Source: a virus. From it: 63,550 bases of DNA. The notes beneath the pieces are model-generated. The model was given only the letters and a program-made list of their open reading frames with translations, ran no database searches and was not told the origin of the DNA. Below are positions 46,113 to 53,389 of the stretch, one piece after another (the first letter of the stretch is position 1; every line of letters begins with the position of its first letter). The position numbers and the translations under genes are program-made. Location: IMG/VR virus record IMGVR_UViG_3300038856_000075, positions 1 through 63,550 of that record, one strand, 5' to 3'.

Positions 46113-47083
46113 GGGGCGGCGAAGAATTCCTCGGGCGTCTTTACCGGCATCTTCCCCTCGGGCCGAATGGTCGGATTGTCGTCGACCAGGAATTCCGGCT
46201 TGCCGAGCGCGATGGCACCGATCAGCCCATTGCTCTTGACGAAGCGGCGCGCGTATTCGGTTCCCGTGCCCGACCACACGACGATTTTCGCCCCGTCGTC
46301 CAGCATGCGGCGGACCATAGCGATGCGCTCGAGCAGCGGATTGCCGCCGGCGGTGCCGCGATCGGTCAACGTGCCGTCGATGTCGATGTAGACGGGCCGG
46401 TCGTTCATGGGCTCGAAAATGTCATGCAGGTTGACCTTCTTGAAGTACCCGAGCTTGCTTCCGGGCGTCGCGTTCAGGCATTCGATTCCCAATTCGTCCA
46501 GCGGCTTGACCAGGGTATCCATCAGCGGCGTCACGATGTTGCGGTAGAACCCGCCGGGCTTGTGAACCGTCTTCCGCAGGTCGTGCGGATGATGGCCGAA
46601 CCAATGACTCTTGCCGTCGCGCCATTCGTCGTCGAAGTCGAAGCCAATCAAAACGATCCGCGCCACGCCGGTATGCACGGCGATGTTGATCACCTGATGG
46701 CCGGATTGGCGGCCAGTTCGAATGCCGTTCGGCTTGAGGCATAGCCCGCCGTTGTCCTTGGCCGAGTCGTTGCGCAGTACCTTGACCGACGGGTCGACCT
46801 TGGTCACCTCGGCCGAGTTCTCGATCGTCACCTTGAGGCCGGCGAACCGCTTGATGTCGTCGGCGTTCGGCCAATTGCCCCACCAGCCGCTTTGTTCGTT
46901 GAACCACCGCGCGTCGGCGAAGTAGAGCATGTCGGCCCAGGGCGCGAGGCGGAAGGTGTCGTTGACGCAGATCAGGCGCGCCCGGCCGCGGCAGAAATCG
47001 ACCTGCTCCTGCGTCGGAAAGCCGTTGCCGACGATGACCACCGTCTCGCCGGCCCACATGCGGGGAACGGACCAAATGTCCAT
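46109..47083 (-). CDS. Fusion of a sialyltransferase/MptE-like domain and a HAD phosphatase-like domain
   Basis: 324 residues. The N-terminal 230 residues (ETVVIVGNGFPTQEQV, CVNDTFRLAPWADMLYFADA, VARIVLIGFDFDD, KSHWFGHHP) resemble DUF115/MptE- or GT29-like proteins that bind nucleotide-sugar-type ligands. The C-terminal 95 residues start PVYIDIDGTLTDRGTAGG (HAD DxDGT) and continue AKIVVWSGTGTEYARRF. The fusion suggests sugar transfer coupled to a phosphatase. First gene of the glycan island; the start lies three bases beyond a tRNA-like 3' end. Confidence 0.7.
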   Translation of the reverse strand: MDIWSVPRMWAGETVVIVGNGFPTQEQVDFCRGRARLICVNDTFRLAPWADMLYFADARWFNEQSGWWGNWPNADDIKRFAGLKVTIENSAEVTKVDPSVKVLRNDSAKDNGGLCLKPNGIRTGRQSGHQVINIAVHTGVARIVLIGFDFDDEWRDGKSHWFGHHPHDLRKTVHKPGGFYRNIVTPLMDTLVKPLDELGIECLNATPGSKLGYFKKVNLHDIFEPMNDRPVYIDIDGTLTDRGTAGGNPLLERIAMVRRMLDDGAKIVVWSGTGTEYARRFVKSNGLIGAIALGKPEFLVDDNPTIRPEGKMPVKTPEEFFAAP

Positions 47084-47085
47084 GA

Positions 47086-47117
47086 TGGTTGCAGGGGTAG
47101 GACTCGAACCTATACGA
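47086..47117 (-). other. tRNA 3'-end fragment (T-arm and acceptor with CCA)
   Basis: On the minus strand the sequence contains GGTTCGAGTCC (T-loop with flanking stem) followed by an acceptor strand and GCA-A-CCA. The last bases resemble an initiator-type tRNA. No D-arm or anticodon arm fits in the 44 bases between the upstream stop and this site. It is a fragment, located exactly between the tail terminator gene and the first glycan-island gene. Confidence 0.6.
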
Positions 47118-47126
47118 TCCCCACCA

Positions 47127-47552
47127 TCAACTAGGCTCGGTGATGACGACGTACCGCGCCAAGCTCTCGCGCGTGAGCCCGTCCTGGTCGCGCGCCTCGT
47201 CCGACGACAGGAACTGCAACAACGTCACCTCATGGCCCGTGACCGATAGCGCGTGCCGATGCAAGGCGCCGTGAACGGCGGCCTGGATCTGGCGCACCCG
47301 GCCGAAGCCGCGATAGGTCGAGAACGCGGAAATGGTGAAAGTGATGGCAACGCCGGATTCGGACTTGTCGGAATCGTCGACCGCCGACATCGGTCCGATC
47401 GCGAGATAGCCGTCCTTCGAGCTCGACTCCGCGATCTCGCCGTCGGGCACGTCGTCATAGATCCGCGTCCCCACCAGCGCGGTCACCGCCGACACCGCCA
47501 GCAGGCGCGCGGCGACAGCCTGCTGGACTTCCCATCGGGAATCGCCGCTCAC
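47127..47552 (-). CDS. Tail terminator protein (DUF3168)
   Basis: 141 residues. VQQAVAARLLAVSAVTALVG, VPDGEIAESSSKDGYLAIGP and FTISAFSTYRGFGRVRQIQA are the DUF3168 pattern. The protein caps the tail tube and joins it to the head. It normally precedes the tail tube gene directly; here the glycan island separates them. Confidence 0.85.
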   Translation of the reverse strand: MSGDSRWEVQQAVAARLLAVSAVTALVGTRIYDDVPDGEIAESSSKDGYLAIGPMSAVDDSDKSESGVAITFTISAFSTYRGFGRVRQIQAAVHGALHRHALSVTGHEVTLLQFLSSDEARDQDGLTRESLARYVVITEPS

Positions 47553-48034
47553 TTCGTATGCCTCCGAATGTCATCGGCCAGCGCGCGGCGAATGCGGTCG
47601 ACGATGCGCGGGCGCAATTCCTTGAACGTCCTCAGCAGCCACGGCCGCGCCGCCATGCGGCTGGTGCCGCGCTCGAGATAGCCGCCGTAAACGACGTCCG
47701 TCCCGGCCTCGGCGACACCGCGCGCGATCAGCCGCGCGAAGATGTGGCTCGCCAGCCGGCCCGAATCCGACTTCGGATATTCGCCCGGCGCCGACGCCTG
47801 ATGCGCGGGCCTAGGCCGGCCGACGCGCAACCGTCCCTGGCCGTCGGTCCAGAACGTCGTCGTATAGGTGCGCCCTGTCCTGCCGCCGCGCTGGATCCGC
47901 CGGACCGCTTCCGACCGCACTTCCTCGGCGCCGAGCACGATGGCGCGATCGGTCGCGGACGTGACGTCGGACGCGATGCGGCGCAGCCGGGCCTCCAAAT
48001 TCCTGGACCCGCGCACTTCGAGCTTGGCGGTCAT
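47549..48034 (-). CDS. HK97 gp10-like neck protein
   Basis: 161 residues. VRGSRNLEARLRRIASDVTS, then APGEYPKSDSGRLASHI and YGGYLERGTSRMAARPWLL. The ERGT...ARP(W/F) motif is the hallmark of the HK97-gp10 family in the head-tail joining module. Coupled by ATGA. Confidence 0.88.
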   Translation of the reverse strand: MTAKLEVRGSRNLEARLRRIASDVTSATDRAIVLGAEEVRSEAVRRIQRGGRTGRTYTTTFWTDGQGRLRVGRPRPAHQASAPGEYPKSDSGRLASHIFARLIARGVAEAGTDVVYGGYLERGTSRMAARPWLLRTFKELRPRIVDRIRRALADDIRRHTK

Positions 48035-48351
48035 GTCGGCACCTGTTCCTCGGCCATGAACTCCGTCCAGCGCTTACGTTCGTCGTCGTTGCGGATATTG
48101 CGGATCGCGAACGTCCGCGAGTCGTAGACCAGGCGCCAGTCCTCGGCCACATCGGACCGGTATCGGATGGTGATCCGGTGCAGGATCGGGTTGACGATGC
48201 CGAGACCGTGAAGCTGTTCGCGCGCGCTGATCGGCTTGACCTCGCCCCATACCGTCTCGACGTTCGTCCACGCCACGGACCGGCCCTTGCCGGCGTCCTG
48301 GGTGTAGGTTGGCCGCTGCACCGTGATGCGGTGGCGCATCTTGCCGATCAC
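48031..48351 (-). CDS. Head closure / head-tail joining protein
   Basis: 106 residues. MRHRITVQRPTYTQDAGKGR, WGEVKPISAREQLHG and YRSDVAEDWRLVYDSRTFAI then IRNIRNDDERKRW are characteristic of SPP1 gp16-like head-tail joining proteins. It closes the connector after packaging. Confidence 0.88.
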   Translation of the reverse strand: MIGKMRHRITVQRPTYTQDAGKGRSVAWTNVETVWGEVKPISAREQLHGLGIVNPILHRITIRYRSDVAEDWRLVYDSRTFAIRNIRNDDERKRWTEFMAEEQVPT

Positions 48352-48569
48352 GCCGGCTGCGCCCTCACGACGGCCAGGATCGATAACAGTTCCGGACCGG
48401 GACCAAGCCTGACGCCGTCGAGATCGACGATGTCCTCGGAATCGCCATCGATCCTATCGATGCGCTCGATCAGATGGCGCGGAAGCGGGCCGCGGATACT
48501 GATCTCCGCGCGCAATTCCTCGACCGTTTCGACCAGATCGCCGGCGTCGAGGACAACCTTGATGCTCAC
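48348..48569 (-). CDS. Hypothetical protein (73 aa)
   Basis: GTG 48569 with GAGGG 7 bases upstream. MSIKVVLDAGDLVETVEELR-type start, then helical and acidic to the end (LLSILAVVRAQPA). Small protein between connector genes, function unknown. Its start codon overlaps the stop of a 17-codon ORF. Confidence 0.6.
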   Translation of the reverse strand: MSIKVVLDAGDLVETVEELRAEISIRGPLPRHLIERIDRIDGDSEDIVDLDGVRLGPGPELLSILAVVRAQPA

Positions 48570-48619
48570 CGACAGCCCTCGTCGCGATGGATTCGCTGGT
48601 CTTCCCACTCTTGCGTCAT
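48566..48619 (-). CDS. 17-codon coupling ORF
   Basis: ATG 48619 overlaps the connector stop (ATGA), and its own TGA overlaps the next GTG (GTGA). The peptide MTQEWEDQRIHRDEGCR has no recognisable function. Double overlap suggests that it passes ribosomes to the next gene. Confidence 0.35.
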   Translation of the reverse strand: MTQEWEDQRIHRDEGCR

Positions 48620-49275
48620 CGCAACCTCTCGACCCTGTCTGCCTGCCAGATAATCGCCGATCCCGAAGCCGCTCGCAAGCCATCCGCGGTCAGATCCTCA
48701 CCCCGATGCTCATAGGCATGGGCCACATACCGCAGAATGCCGTCGCGCAGGCTTTGCGGCACGTCGCCCTGGTCGTCACCGTACCCGGCGACGTAAACGA
48801 TCTCGATGCCGTTCGCCGCCCGCGTCGTGATCGGCATGGCGGCGGAGTTCCGCAGCACCAACCGGCCCGGGGTCGATGCCGTGTCGACAAAGTAGTTGGC
48901 CGACGCATACGCGGTGCCGCTGTCGGCGTCGTCGTAGGTCGTGATCGAGGTCACCGATTGCAGCGGCGGATGGTTGAGCTCGATCGCCCGCAGCGGCGTG
49001 AACAGCTGCGTCTCGGCACCGTCGCGGTAGCCCTCCCATATATCCTCGCTGGCGTGGTCGGAAGGCCAGTAGTCGAGATATGCCGTCCACGTCTGCGTGA
49101 TCAGCGCCCGGCCGGTGAAGGCTTCGCATTGCAGGATCGCCGTCCGCAGCAGCCCCTCGATCAGCGGGTCGTCGGCCACGTCGCTGTCGGGGATGCGAAG
49201 ATGCGCCTTCGCCTCCTGCAAGCCGACGGCGAGCTTGGCCGGTTCCGATGTCCGGCTTTCGCGAAGCCTTCTCAA
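48616..49275 (-). CDS. Head-tail connector (phiE125 gp8-like)
   Basis: 219 residues. VGLQEAKAHLRIPDSDVADD and the EGLLRTAILQCEAFTGRALI helix, a central beta region (IELNHPPLQSVTSITTYDD) and ILRYVAHAYEHRGED near the end define the gp6/gp8 connector family. It forms the ring below the portal. ATGA-coupled to the repeat protein upstream. Confidence 0.88.
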   Translation of the reverse strand: MRRLRESRTSEPAKLAVGLQEAKAHLRIPDSDVADDPLIEGLLRTAILQCEAFTGRALITQTWTAYLDYWPSDHASEDIWEGYRDGAETQLFTPLRAIELNHPPLQSVTSITTYDDADSGTAYASANYFVDTASTPGRLVLRNSAAMPITTRAANGIEIVYVAGYGDDQGDVPQSLRDGILRYVAHAYEHRGEDLTADGLRAASGSAIIWQADRVERLR

Positions 49276-51005
49276 TGAATCCTCCTGGCGGGCGGCACCC
49301 GGAACACGCTTCGCCCGTAAGCCTTGAAGGTGCGGCGTGTCGATGGGCCCAAAGGCTGCACGACTGGTTGCAGAAACGCGTCCATCGACGCAATGGCACT
49401 ATTGGTCCCAAGCACCGCCGAATCCAAGGTCGCCGTGACCGTGCCGCGAATGCCGAGCATGGCGTCGAGGCTGGCGAACAGAGAGACGCCGATGGCCAAG
49501 GCTCCATCGAGGCTGGCGGCGATCGACTTCGCGTCCTGCAACGCAGCGTCGAGGCCGGCGGTGCGGATCGACGCGACGGCGGCGGCCAGAAACGCATCCA
49601 TCGACGCCGTGGCCGAAACCGCGCGCGACAACGCCGCATCGAATGAAGACTGCGCCGTCGTCGTCCGGGCGAGCGCGGCGTCGACGGACGCCTGAGCGGT
49701 GACCCCGCGCGCAACCGCCGCGTCCAGCGACACAGCCAGCGTCTTCCGTGCCTGCAACGCAGCGTCAAGCAGGGCGATAATCTGGCTGCCGCTGGACAGG
49801 AACCCATCGAGGGACGCGGAAACCGTTTTCCCCGCCAGCAGCGCAGCGTCGATGCTCGCGAACGCGCTTGCCTGGATCGCCACGGCGGCGTCGAGATTGG
49901 CCTGCGTCGTCTTGGTGGCGGACACCACGGCGTCGACCACCGCCGCCGCCGTCATGGTCCGGGTCACGGCCGCGTCGAGCGAGGCGGTCAGCGTCTTGGC
50001 GGCCTGCAAAGCGGCATCGATACTCGCCGTGGCCGTCATCGTCGTGGCACCGGCCGCCTGGAGGTTCGCGTCGAGGGACGCGGTGGCGGTGCGGAGAATC
50101 TGCAATGCGGCGTCGAGTTGCGCGGTGCCGGTCTTCCCGTCCTGCAACGCGGCGTCGACCGACGCGGTGGCCGTCACGATTTCGGCGAGATACGCTTCCA
50201 GCGTCATCGTCAGCGTATCTGTCGCTTGCACCGCGGCGTCCACGGACGCGGCTGCGGTCACCGCCTGCTGCACGGCCGCGTCGACAGTGGCGGACGCGGC
50301 GCGCTCTATGGCAATGGCCGCGTCCAGCGACGCCGTGACGCTGTTTGCGGCGCTTCCGACCGACACCTGCGCGTCGAGCGAGGCTGAGGCGGTGCGCAGC
50401 CGCTGGAGGGCGGCATCGATGGAGGTCGCCGCGCTCATGGCCTTCTGCACGATGGCGTCGACCGAAGCGGCGGCGCTGCGCTCGAGCGCGATGGCGGCGT
50501 CCAGACTGGACGTTATCGTCTGTGTCGCCCCACCCGGCGTATAGGTGATGATGACGTCGAAACAGTCGACGTCGATGTCGACGTTGCCCGGCATGCCGGA
50601 CTGGGTGGTCTGGATGAATATCCCCGCCCCGTCGAGTTGGGCCGCTGTCCAGTCGCTGTTCCAGCCCACGTCGTTGAGAGTGCCGGAATTTCCCCAGGTT
50701 GCCGCCGGCAGGAACGCCTGGCCGGTGCCCTGTAAGCTGCCGCCGATGGTCAGCCAGATCGTGAGCCCGTCATCGCCCGGCCGACTCGGTGCCTGCGCCC
50801 GAGCGACGATCGAGACGTTGGTGACGGTATCGCCGTCGGTGATCGCGGAGTCTGTAAGCGCCAGTTCGAGCGTGTCGCCCTCGGTGGCGCCGTTATGCAG
50901 TCCGGTGTCGTCGGCGGTCGCGATGGACTCGAAGATGTCGGCGTCGGTGCCGGACCACAACCCCTTGCTGGTCACCGACGAGACGTTGAGGGTTTCGGTT
51001 GCCAT
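49272..51005 (-). CDS. Large 14-residue-repeat virion protein
   Basis: 577 residues. The first 160 are a beta-rich domain (NVSSVTSKGLWSGTDADIFE, DIDVDCFDVIITYTPGG). From about 161 to 545 there are some 27 consecutive copies of a 14-residue unit of form TASLDAALQxxKT. Hydrophobic residues fall at spacing 4-3-4-3, two heptads per unit, so a long coiled coil is predicted (about 58 nm if fully helical). The C-terminus is basic. Located among connector genes, it could be a head fibre, whisker or neck appendage. The DNA has imperfect 42-bp repeats at 49360-50525. Confidence 0.75.
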   Translation of the reverse strand: MATETLNVSSVTSKGLWSGTDADIFESIATADDTGLHNGATEGDTLELALTDSAITDGDTVTNVSIVARAQAPSRPGDDGLTIWLTIGGSLQGTGQAFLPAATWGNSGTLNDVGWNSDWTAAQLDGAGIFIQTTQSGMPGNVDIDVDCFDVIITYTPGGATQTITSSLDAAIALERSAAASVDAIVQKAMSAATSIDAALQRLRTASASLDAQVSVGSAANSVTASLDAAIAIERAASATVDAAVQQAVTAAASVDAAVQATDTLTMTLEAYLAEIVTATASVDAALQDGKTGTAQLDAALQILRTATASLDANLQAAGATTMTATASIDAALQAAKTLTASLDAAVTRTMTAAAVVDAVVSATKTTQANLDAAVAIQASAFASIDAALLAGKTVSASLDGFLSSGSQIIALLDAALQARKTLAVSLDAAVARGVTAQASVDAALARTTTAQSSFDAALSRAVSATASMDAFLAAAVASIRTAGLDAALQDAKSIAASLDGALAIGVSLFASLDAMLGIRGTVTATLDSAVLGTNSAIASMDAFLQPVVQPLGPSTRRTFKAYGRSVFRVPPARRIH

Positions 51006-51271
51006 CAGTTATCGACCCATTGCCAGCAGCACCCGCCGGTCCCCCGCCCTGGCATGTTGTGGGGCCAGTCGCGGCACGACCAATTGAACGCCTCTTCCGC
51101 CGTCATGTGCGGCAATTCGCGGCTGGGCTCCGATGGTAGCGGGTCGATACCGCGCAGGATGCGGCATCCCTCGGCGTCACGGTAAACGCAGTCGCTCCGA
51201 TCTTTATTGGGCCAGCGAGGCGACGCCTTGCAGCAGGCGCCATCGCATTCCCGAACCCGAACCAGTTCCAC
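51005..51271 (-). CDS. Cysteine-rich protein (88 aa)
   Basis: Starts at GTG 51271. Eight cysteines: CDGACC, CVYRDAEGC, a single C in NWSCRDW, and CCWQW. The CxxxCC...C...C start resembles iron-sulphur or zinc proteins of the YkgJ type. No enzyme motif. It lies between structural genes, and the previous stop is just two bases away. Confidence 0.65.
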   Translation of the reverse strand: MELVRVRECDGACCKASPRWPNKDRSDCVYRDAEGCRILRGIDPLPSEPSRELPHMTAEEAFNWSCRDWPHNMPGRGTGGCCWQWVDN

Positions 51272-51273
51272 GC

Positions 51274-51576
51274 CTAACGCCTGCCACCGCGCAACGTGAT
51301 CGACCAAATTTCCGTTCGCCCTTGCGCCGTGACGACGCGGTTGCTGAGGCGATAGATCTGCCCAGCGAGCAGGTTGCTGACAAAGACGCTGGCGATGTTC
51401 CCGGATATCTGGTCGCCGGACAGGATCGGCTCGGAGGGCGACCCCGGATTCTCCGGCTCGATGGTCCACGCCGAGGTCGACAGCGTGTCGCTGGGCGAGC
51501 CGGCTTCGTCGAGATAATCGGACCAGTCGTAGCTATAGTCCGTCGTCGCCTCGAGATCGTGCAGGACGTAGGGCAT
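51274..51576 (-). CDS. Fibre-tail adaptor-like protein (gp77-like)
   Basis: 100 residues. DYSYDWSDYLDEAGSPSDTL then WTIEPENPGS and VSNLLAGQIYRLSNRVVTAQ then GRTEIWSITLRG. This immunoglobulin-like layout is that of the phage gp77/fibre-tail adaptor family. It may link decoration or fibre proteins to the particle. Confidence 0.75.
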   Translation of the reverse strand: MPYVLHDLEATTDYSYDWSDYLDEAGSPSDTLSTSAWTIEPENPGSPSEPILSGDQISGNIASVFVSNLLAGQIYRLSNRVVTAQGRTEIWSITLRGGRR

Positions 51577-51876
51577 TCATACGAGCCGGCTGTCGGACAC
51601 GACGATCTGCACGCGACAGTCGACGATGCGGCACTGGACGAACACGCCGTTGAGTTCCGCGATCAGGGTCTGGCGCTGGCGGCTGTCCTTGGCGAAAGGC
51701 TTCATCGTATTGCTGACGTAAGCCAGCGCGGGTTGGCCGTCGAGGCGCTTGGCCGGTGCCGTGTTGCGCCGCGACGGCAGCACCGTGAGGCCGACCAGGG
51801 CGTTGCCTGCGGTCCAGGGGTCGCCGGGATCGCCCGGCCGGACCTCGAGCGGCCCGCCTTCCGTCGCGACGTTCAT
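51577..51876 (-). CDS. Hypothetical structural-region protein (99 aa)
   Basis: NALVGLTVLPSRRNTAPAKR then FAKDSRQRQTLIAELNGVFV and CRIVDCRVQIVVSDS. No recognised family. Starts 7 bases after the preceding gene and ends next to the adaptor gene start. Confidence 0.55.
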   Translation of the reverse strand: MNVATEGGPLEVRPGDPGDPWTAGNALVGLTVLPSRRNTAPAKRLDGQPALAYVSNTMKPFAKDSRQRQTLIAELNGVFVQCRIVDCRVQIVVSDSRLV

Positions 51877-51883
51877 CGTCCTG

Positions 51884-52153
51884 TCACGCCCTGTCGATGC
51901 ATTCGAGCATGTCCTTCTTGTGGCGGATCAGATATCGGTCGACCATCCGCAAAACTTGACTTTTACAGGCGGGAGACACGTCGGTTGTCCGCAGGAATTC
52001 CGCCATTTTATCGGCCATCTCGTCCATCACGTCGGCGAATTCCTCCATCTCTTTGAGGCTGCCGGACAGCGACTCGATTCTTTCAGTGATCGTCGCTCTC
52101 AAAACCGCCGTGCGCTCGTGGATTTGGCCCGGCAAATCGAAATCTTGCATCAT
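51884..52153 (-). CDS. Coiled-coil protein (89 aa)
   Basis: Almost entirely helical: ERTAVLRATITERIESLSGS then LKEMEEFADVMDEMADKMAE. The C-terminus has two cysteines (SPACKSQ, LECIDRA). It may be a small scaffold or chaperone in the head module. No family recognised. Confidence 0.6.
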   Translation of the reverse strand: MMQDFDLPGQIHERTAVLRATITERIESLSGSLKEMEEFADVMDEMADKMAEFLRTTDVSPACKSQVLRMVDRYLIRHKKDMLECIDRA

Positions 52154-52161
52154 GTGTCTCC

Positions 52162-52722
52162 TTAAATTTCATCCCAAGCAAACGTCAGCGTCTCTGCCGT
52201 CAGCAGCCCGTTGGTCGCCCCGACCTCGACCTCCATCACCAGGACCAGGAAGTCGCCGATGAACTCCAGCGGCGAGCCGGGGGTGTAGGGGCCGGGGAAC
52301 GCCCCGTCCATGTCGATGGGCGAGGCCGACGTCGTGGCAAAGAAGTCCAGCATGGCGACGGTCGGCGATCCGGTGTTGGGGTATTCGGGCGGGTCGACGG
52401 TTTCGGTCGGGACTTCGGGCGCGGTGTACCCGGCGCTGGTCGCGTACCAGATCTTCTCGGTTTCCGGGCTCTGGCCCTGGAATCCCTGGCCGTCCGAATA
52501 GGCGCGGATGTTGTCGATCTGGGTGTAGTCATCGCCGTTGTCGCGCAGTCTGAGATACTTCTGATAGGAGTACTCGCGGTCGGCCGTGGGCACGATCAGC
52601 GGGTTGTTGAGATCGACCGTGGCGTCGTCGGCGTTCTTGAAGCGGATGGTGCCGCTGGTCTTGTCGGTCGGCGAGCCGGGAGCGGCGCCGTTGAGTTCGA
52701 TGATGCTGATCGATGCGGGCAT
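52162..52722 (-). CDS. Virion module protein, paralog of the fibre C-terminus (186 aa)
   Basis: Starts PASISIIELNGAAPGSPTDK, then IRFKNADDATVDLNNPLIVP, EYSYQKYLRLRDNG, DGQGFQGQSPETEKIWYATS and ends EVGATNGLLTAETLTFAWDE. By eye it is about 80 percent identical over its whole length to the last 185 residues of the fibre 24954-27575. Lying between capsid and connector genes, it is probably a capsid decoration or head-fibre tip. The duplication means the same module is placed at both ends of the virion. Confidence 0.75.
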   Translation of the reverse strand: MPASISIIELNGAAPGSPTDKTSGTIRFKNADDATVDLNNPLIVPTADREYSYQKYLRLRDNGDDYTQIDNIRAYSDGQGFQGQSPETEKIWYATSAGYTAPEVPTETVDPPEYPNTGSPTVAMLDFFATTSASPIDMDGAFPGPYTPGSPLEFIGDFLVLVMEVEVGATNGLLTAETLTFAWDEI

Positions 52723-52733
52723 CTATCCTCTCC

Positions 52734-53006
52734 TCAGTAGAAACCGACAAGGGCGCCGGCGGTCGTCGAGACCGTGGGGCTGCCGGTCGTTGTCTCGGCC
52801 AGGATCTGCTTGGCCAACAGGTCGTGGAAGCCGACGGGGACGTTCTGCAACACCACCTCGTCGTCGTTCGGCGTCACGGCGACGATGTGGCCGGAAATGC
52901 CGACATAGACCCGCCGCGTGTTGGAGGCGAACTCGCTCGCGCCCGGCGTGATGGCGAAGCCGTTCGAATTCCGGACATCGGCGCCGGTGGACGCGGCGTC
53001 GGCCAT
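52734..53006 (-). CDS. Hypothetical structural protein (90 aa)
   Basis: NSNGFAITPGASEFASNTRR then VYVGISGHIVAVTPNDDEVV and LQNVPVGFHDLLAKQILAET. Short beta-barrel-like proteins of this type lie next to capsid genes in many phages and may be decoration or spike-attachment proteins. Overlaps the preceding stop by one base. Confidence 0.65.
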   Translation of the reverse strand: MADAASTGADVRNSNGFAITPGASEFASNTRRVYVGISGHIVAVTPNDDEVVLQNVPVGFHDLLAKQILAETTTGSPTVSTTAGALVGFY

Positions 53007-53332
53007 CAGACCGCCTCCCCGGCGGGCTCAGATGGTTCCGCTTCCTTGGCCTGCCGCCCGCGGCGGCGCGGCGAGGGGTCGTCTTCGGTCTTGTTCTCCG
53101 GGGCGGCGTCGAGGGCCTTGTTCTCGGGCGCGGCCTCGACCGCCTTCCCGGCCTGGATCTCCGGGTCGGCCGGCAACACCCTGTCCGCCAACCCCGCGTC
53201 GATCAGCGTCGTGAACAGGGCCGTTTGCCACGGCTTGTCGCCCTCGTATTTCTGCCCGGCGATGAACCGGGTCGTCGCCGAGCCGTGTTCGTTGGCCGCG
53301 ACGGGAACGGTCTTGCGCATCTTGATTTTCAT
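53006..53332 (-). CDS. Hypothetical head-region protein (108 aa)
   Basis: The N-terminal half (AANEHGSATTRFIAGQKYEG, WQTALFTTLIDAGLADRVLP) is ordered; the C-terminal half is a low-complexity acidic/alanine-rich tail with ENKALDAAPENKTE repeats and a basic patch SPRRRGRQAK. Likely minor head or scaffold-associated protein. Preceded by an intergenic hairpin. Confidence 0.6.
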   Translation of the reverse strand: MKIKMRKTVPVAANEHGSATTRFIAGQKYEGDKPWQTALFTTLIDAGLADRVLPADPEIQAGKAVEAAPENKALDAAPENKTEDDPSPRRRGRQAKEAEPSEPAGEAV

Positions 53333-53340
53333 GCGATGAC

Positions 53341-53365
53341 GGGCGGAGGTTGTTTACCCCCGCCC
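53341..53365 (-). other. Intergenic RNA hairpin between capsid-group and downstream genes
   Basis: On the minus strand GGGCGGGGGT and ACCTCCGCCC pair as a 10-bp stem (one G-T pair) with a 5-base AAACA loop. No T run follows, so it is not a standard terminator. It ends 8 bases before the start codon at 53332 and might regulate expression or stabilise the upstream message. Confidence 0.45.
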
Positions 53366-53389
53366 GCTCCCTCTCAGTCAGGTTGTGGA

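Noticed and set aside
47086-47140. Complete tRNA gene
   Set aside because: Only the T-arm and acceptor 3' strand are present; the matching 5' acceptor, D-arm and anticodon arm are absent and the upstream space is coding.
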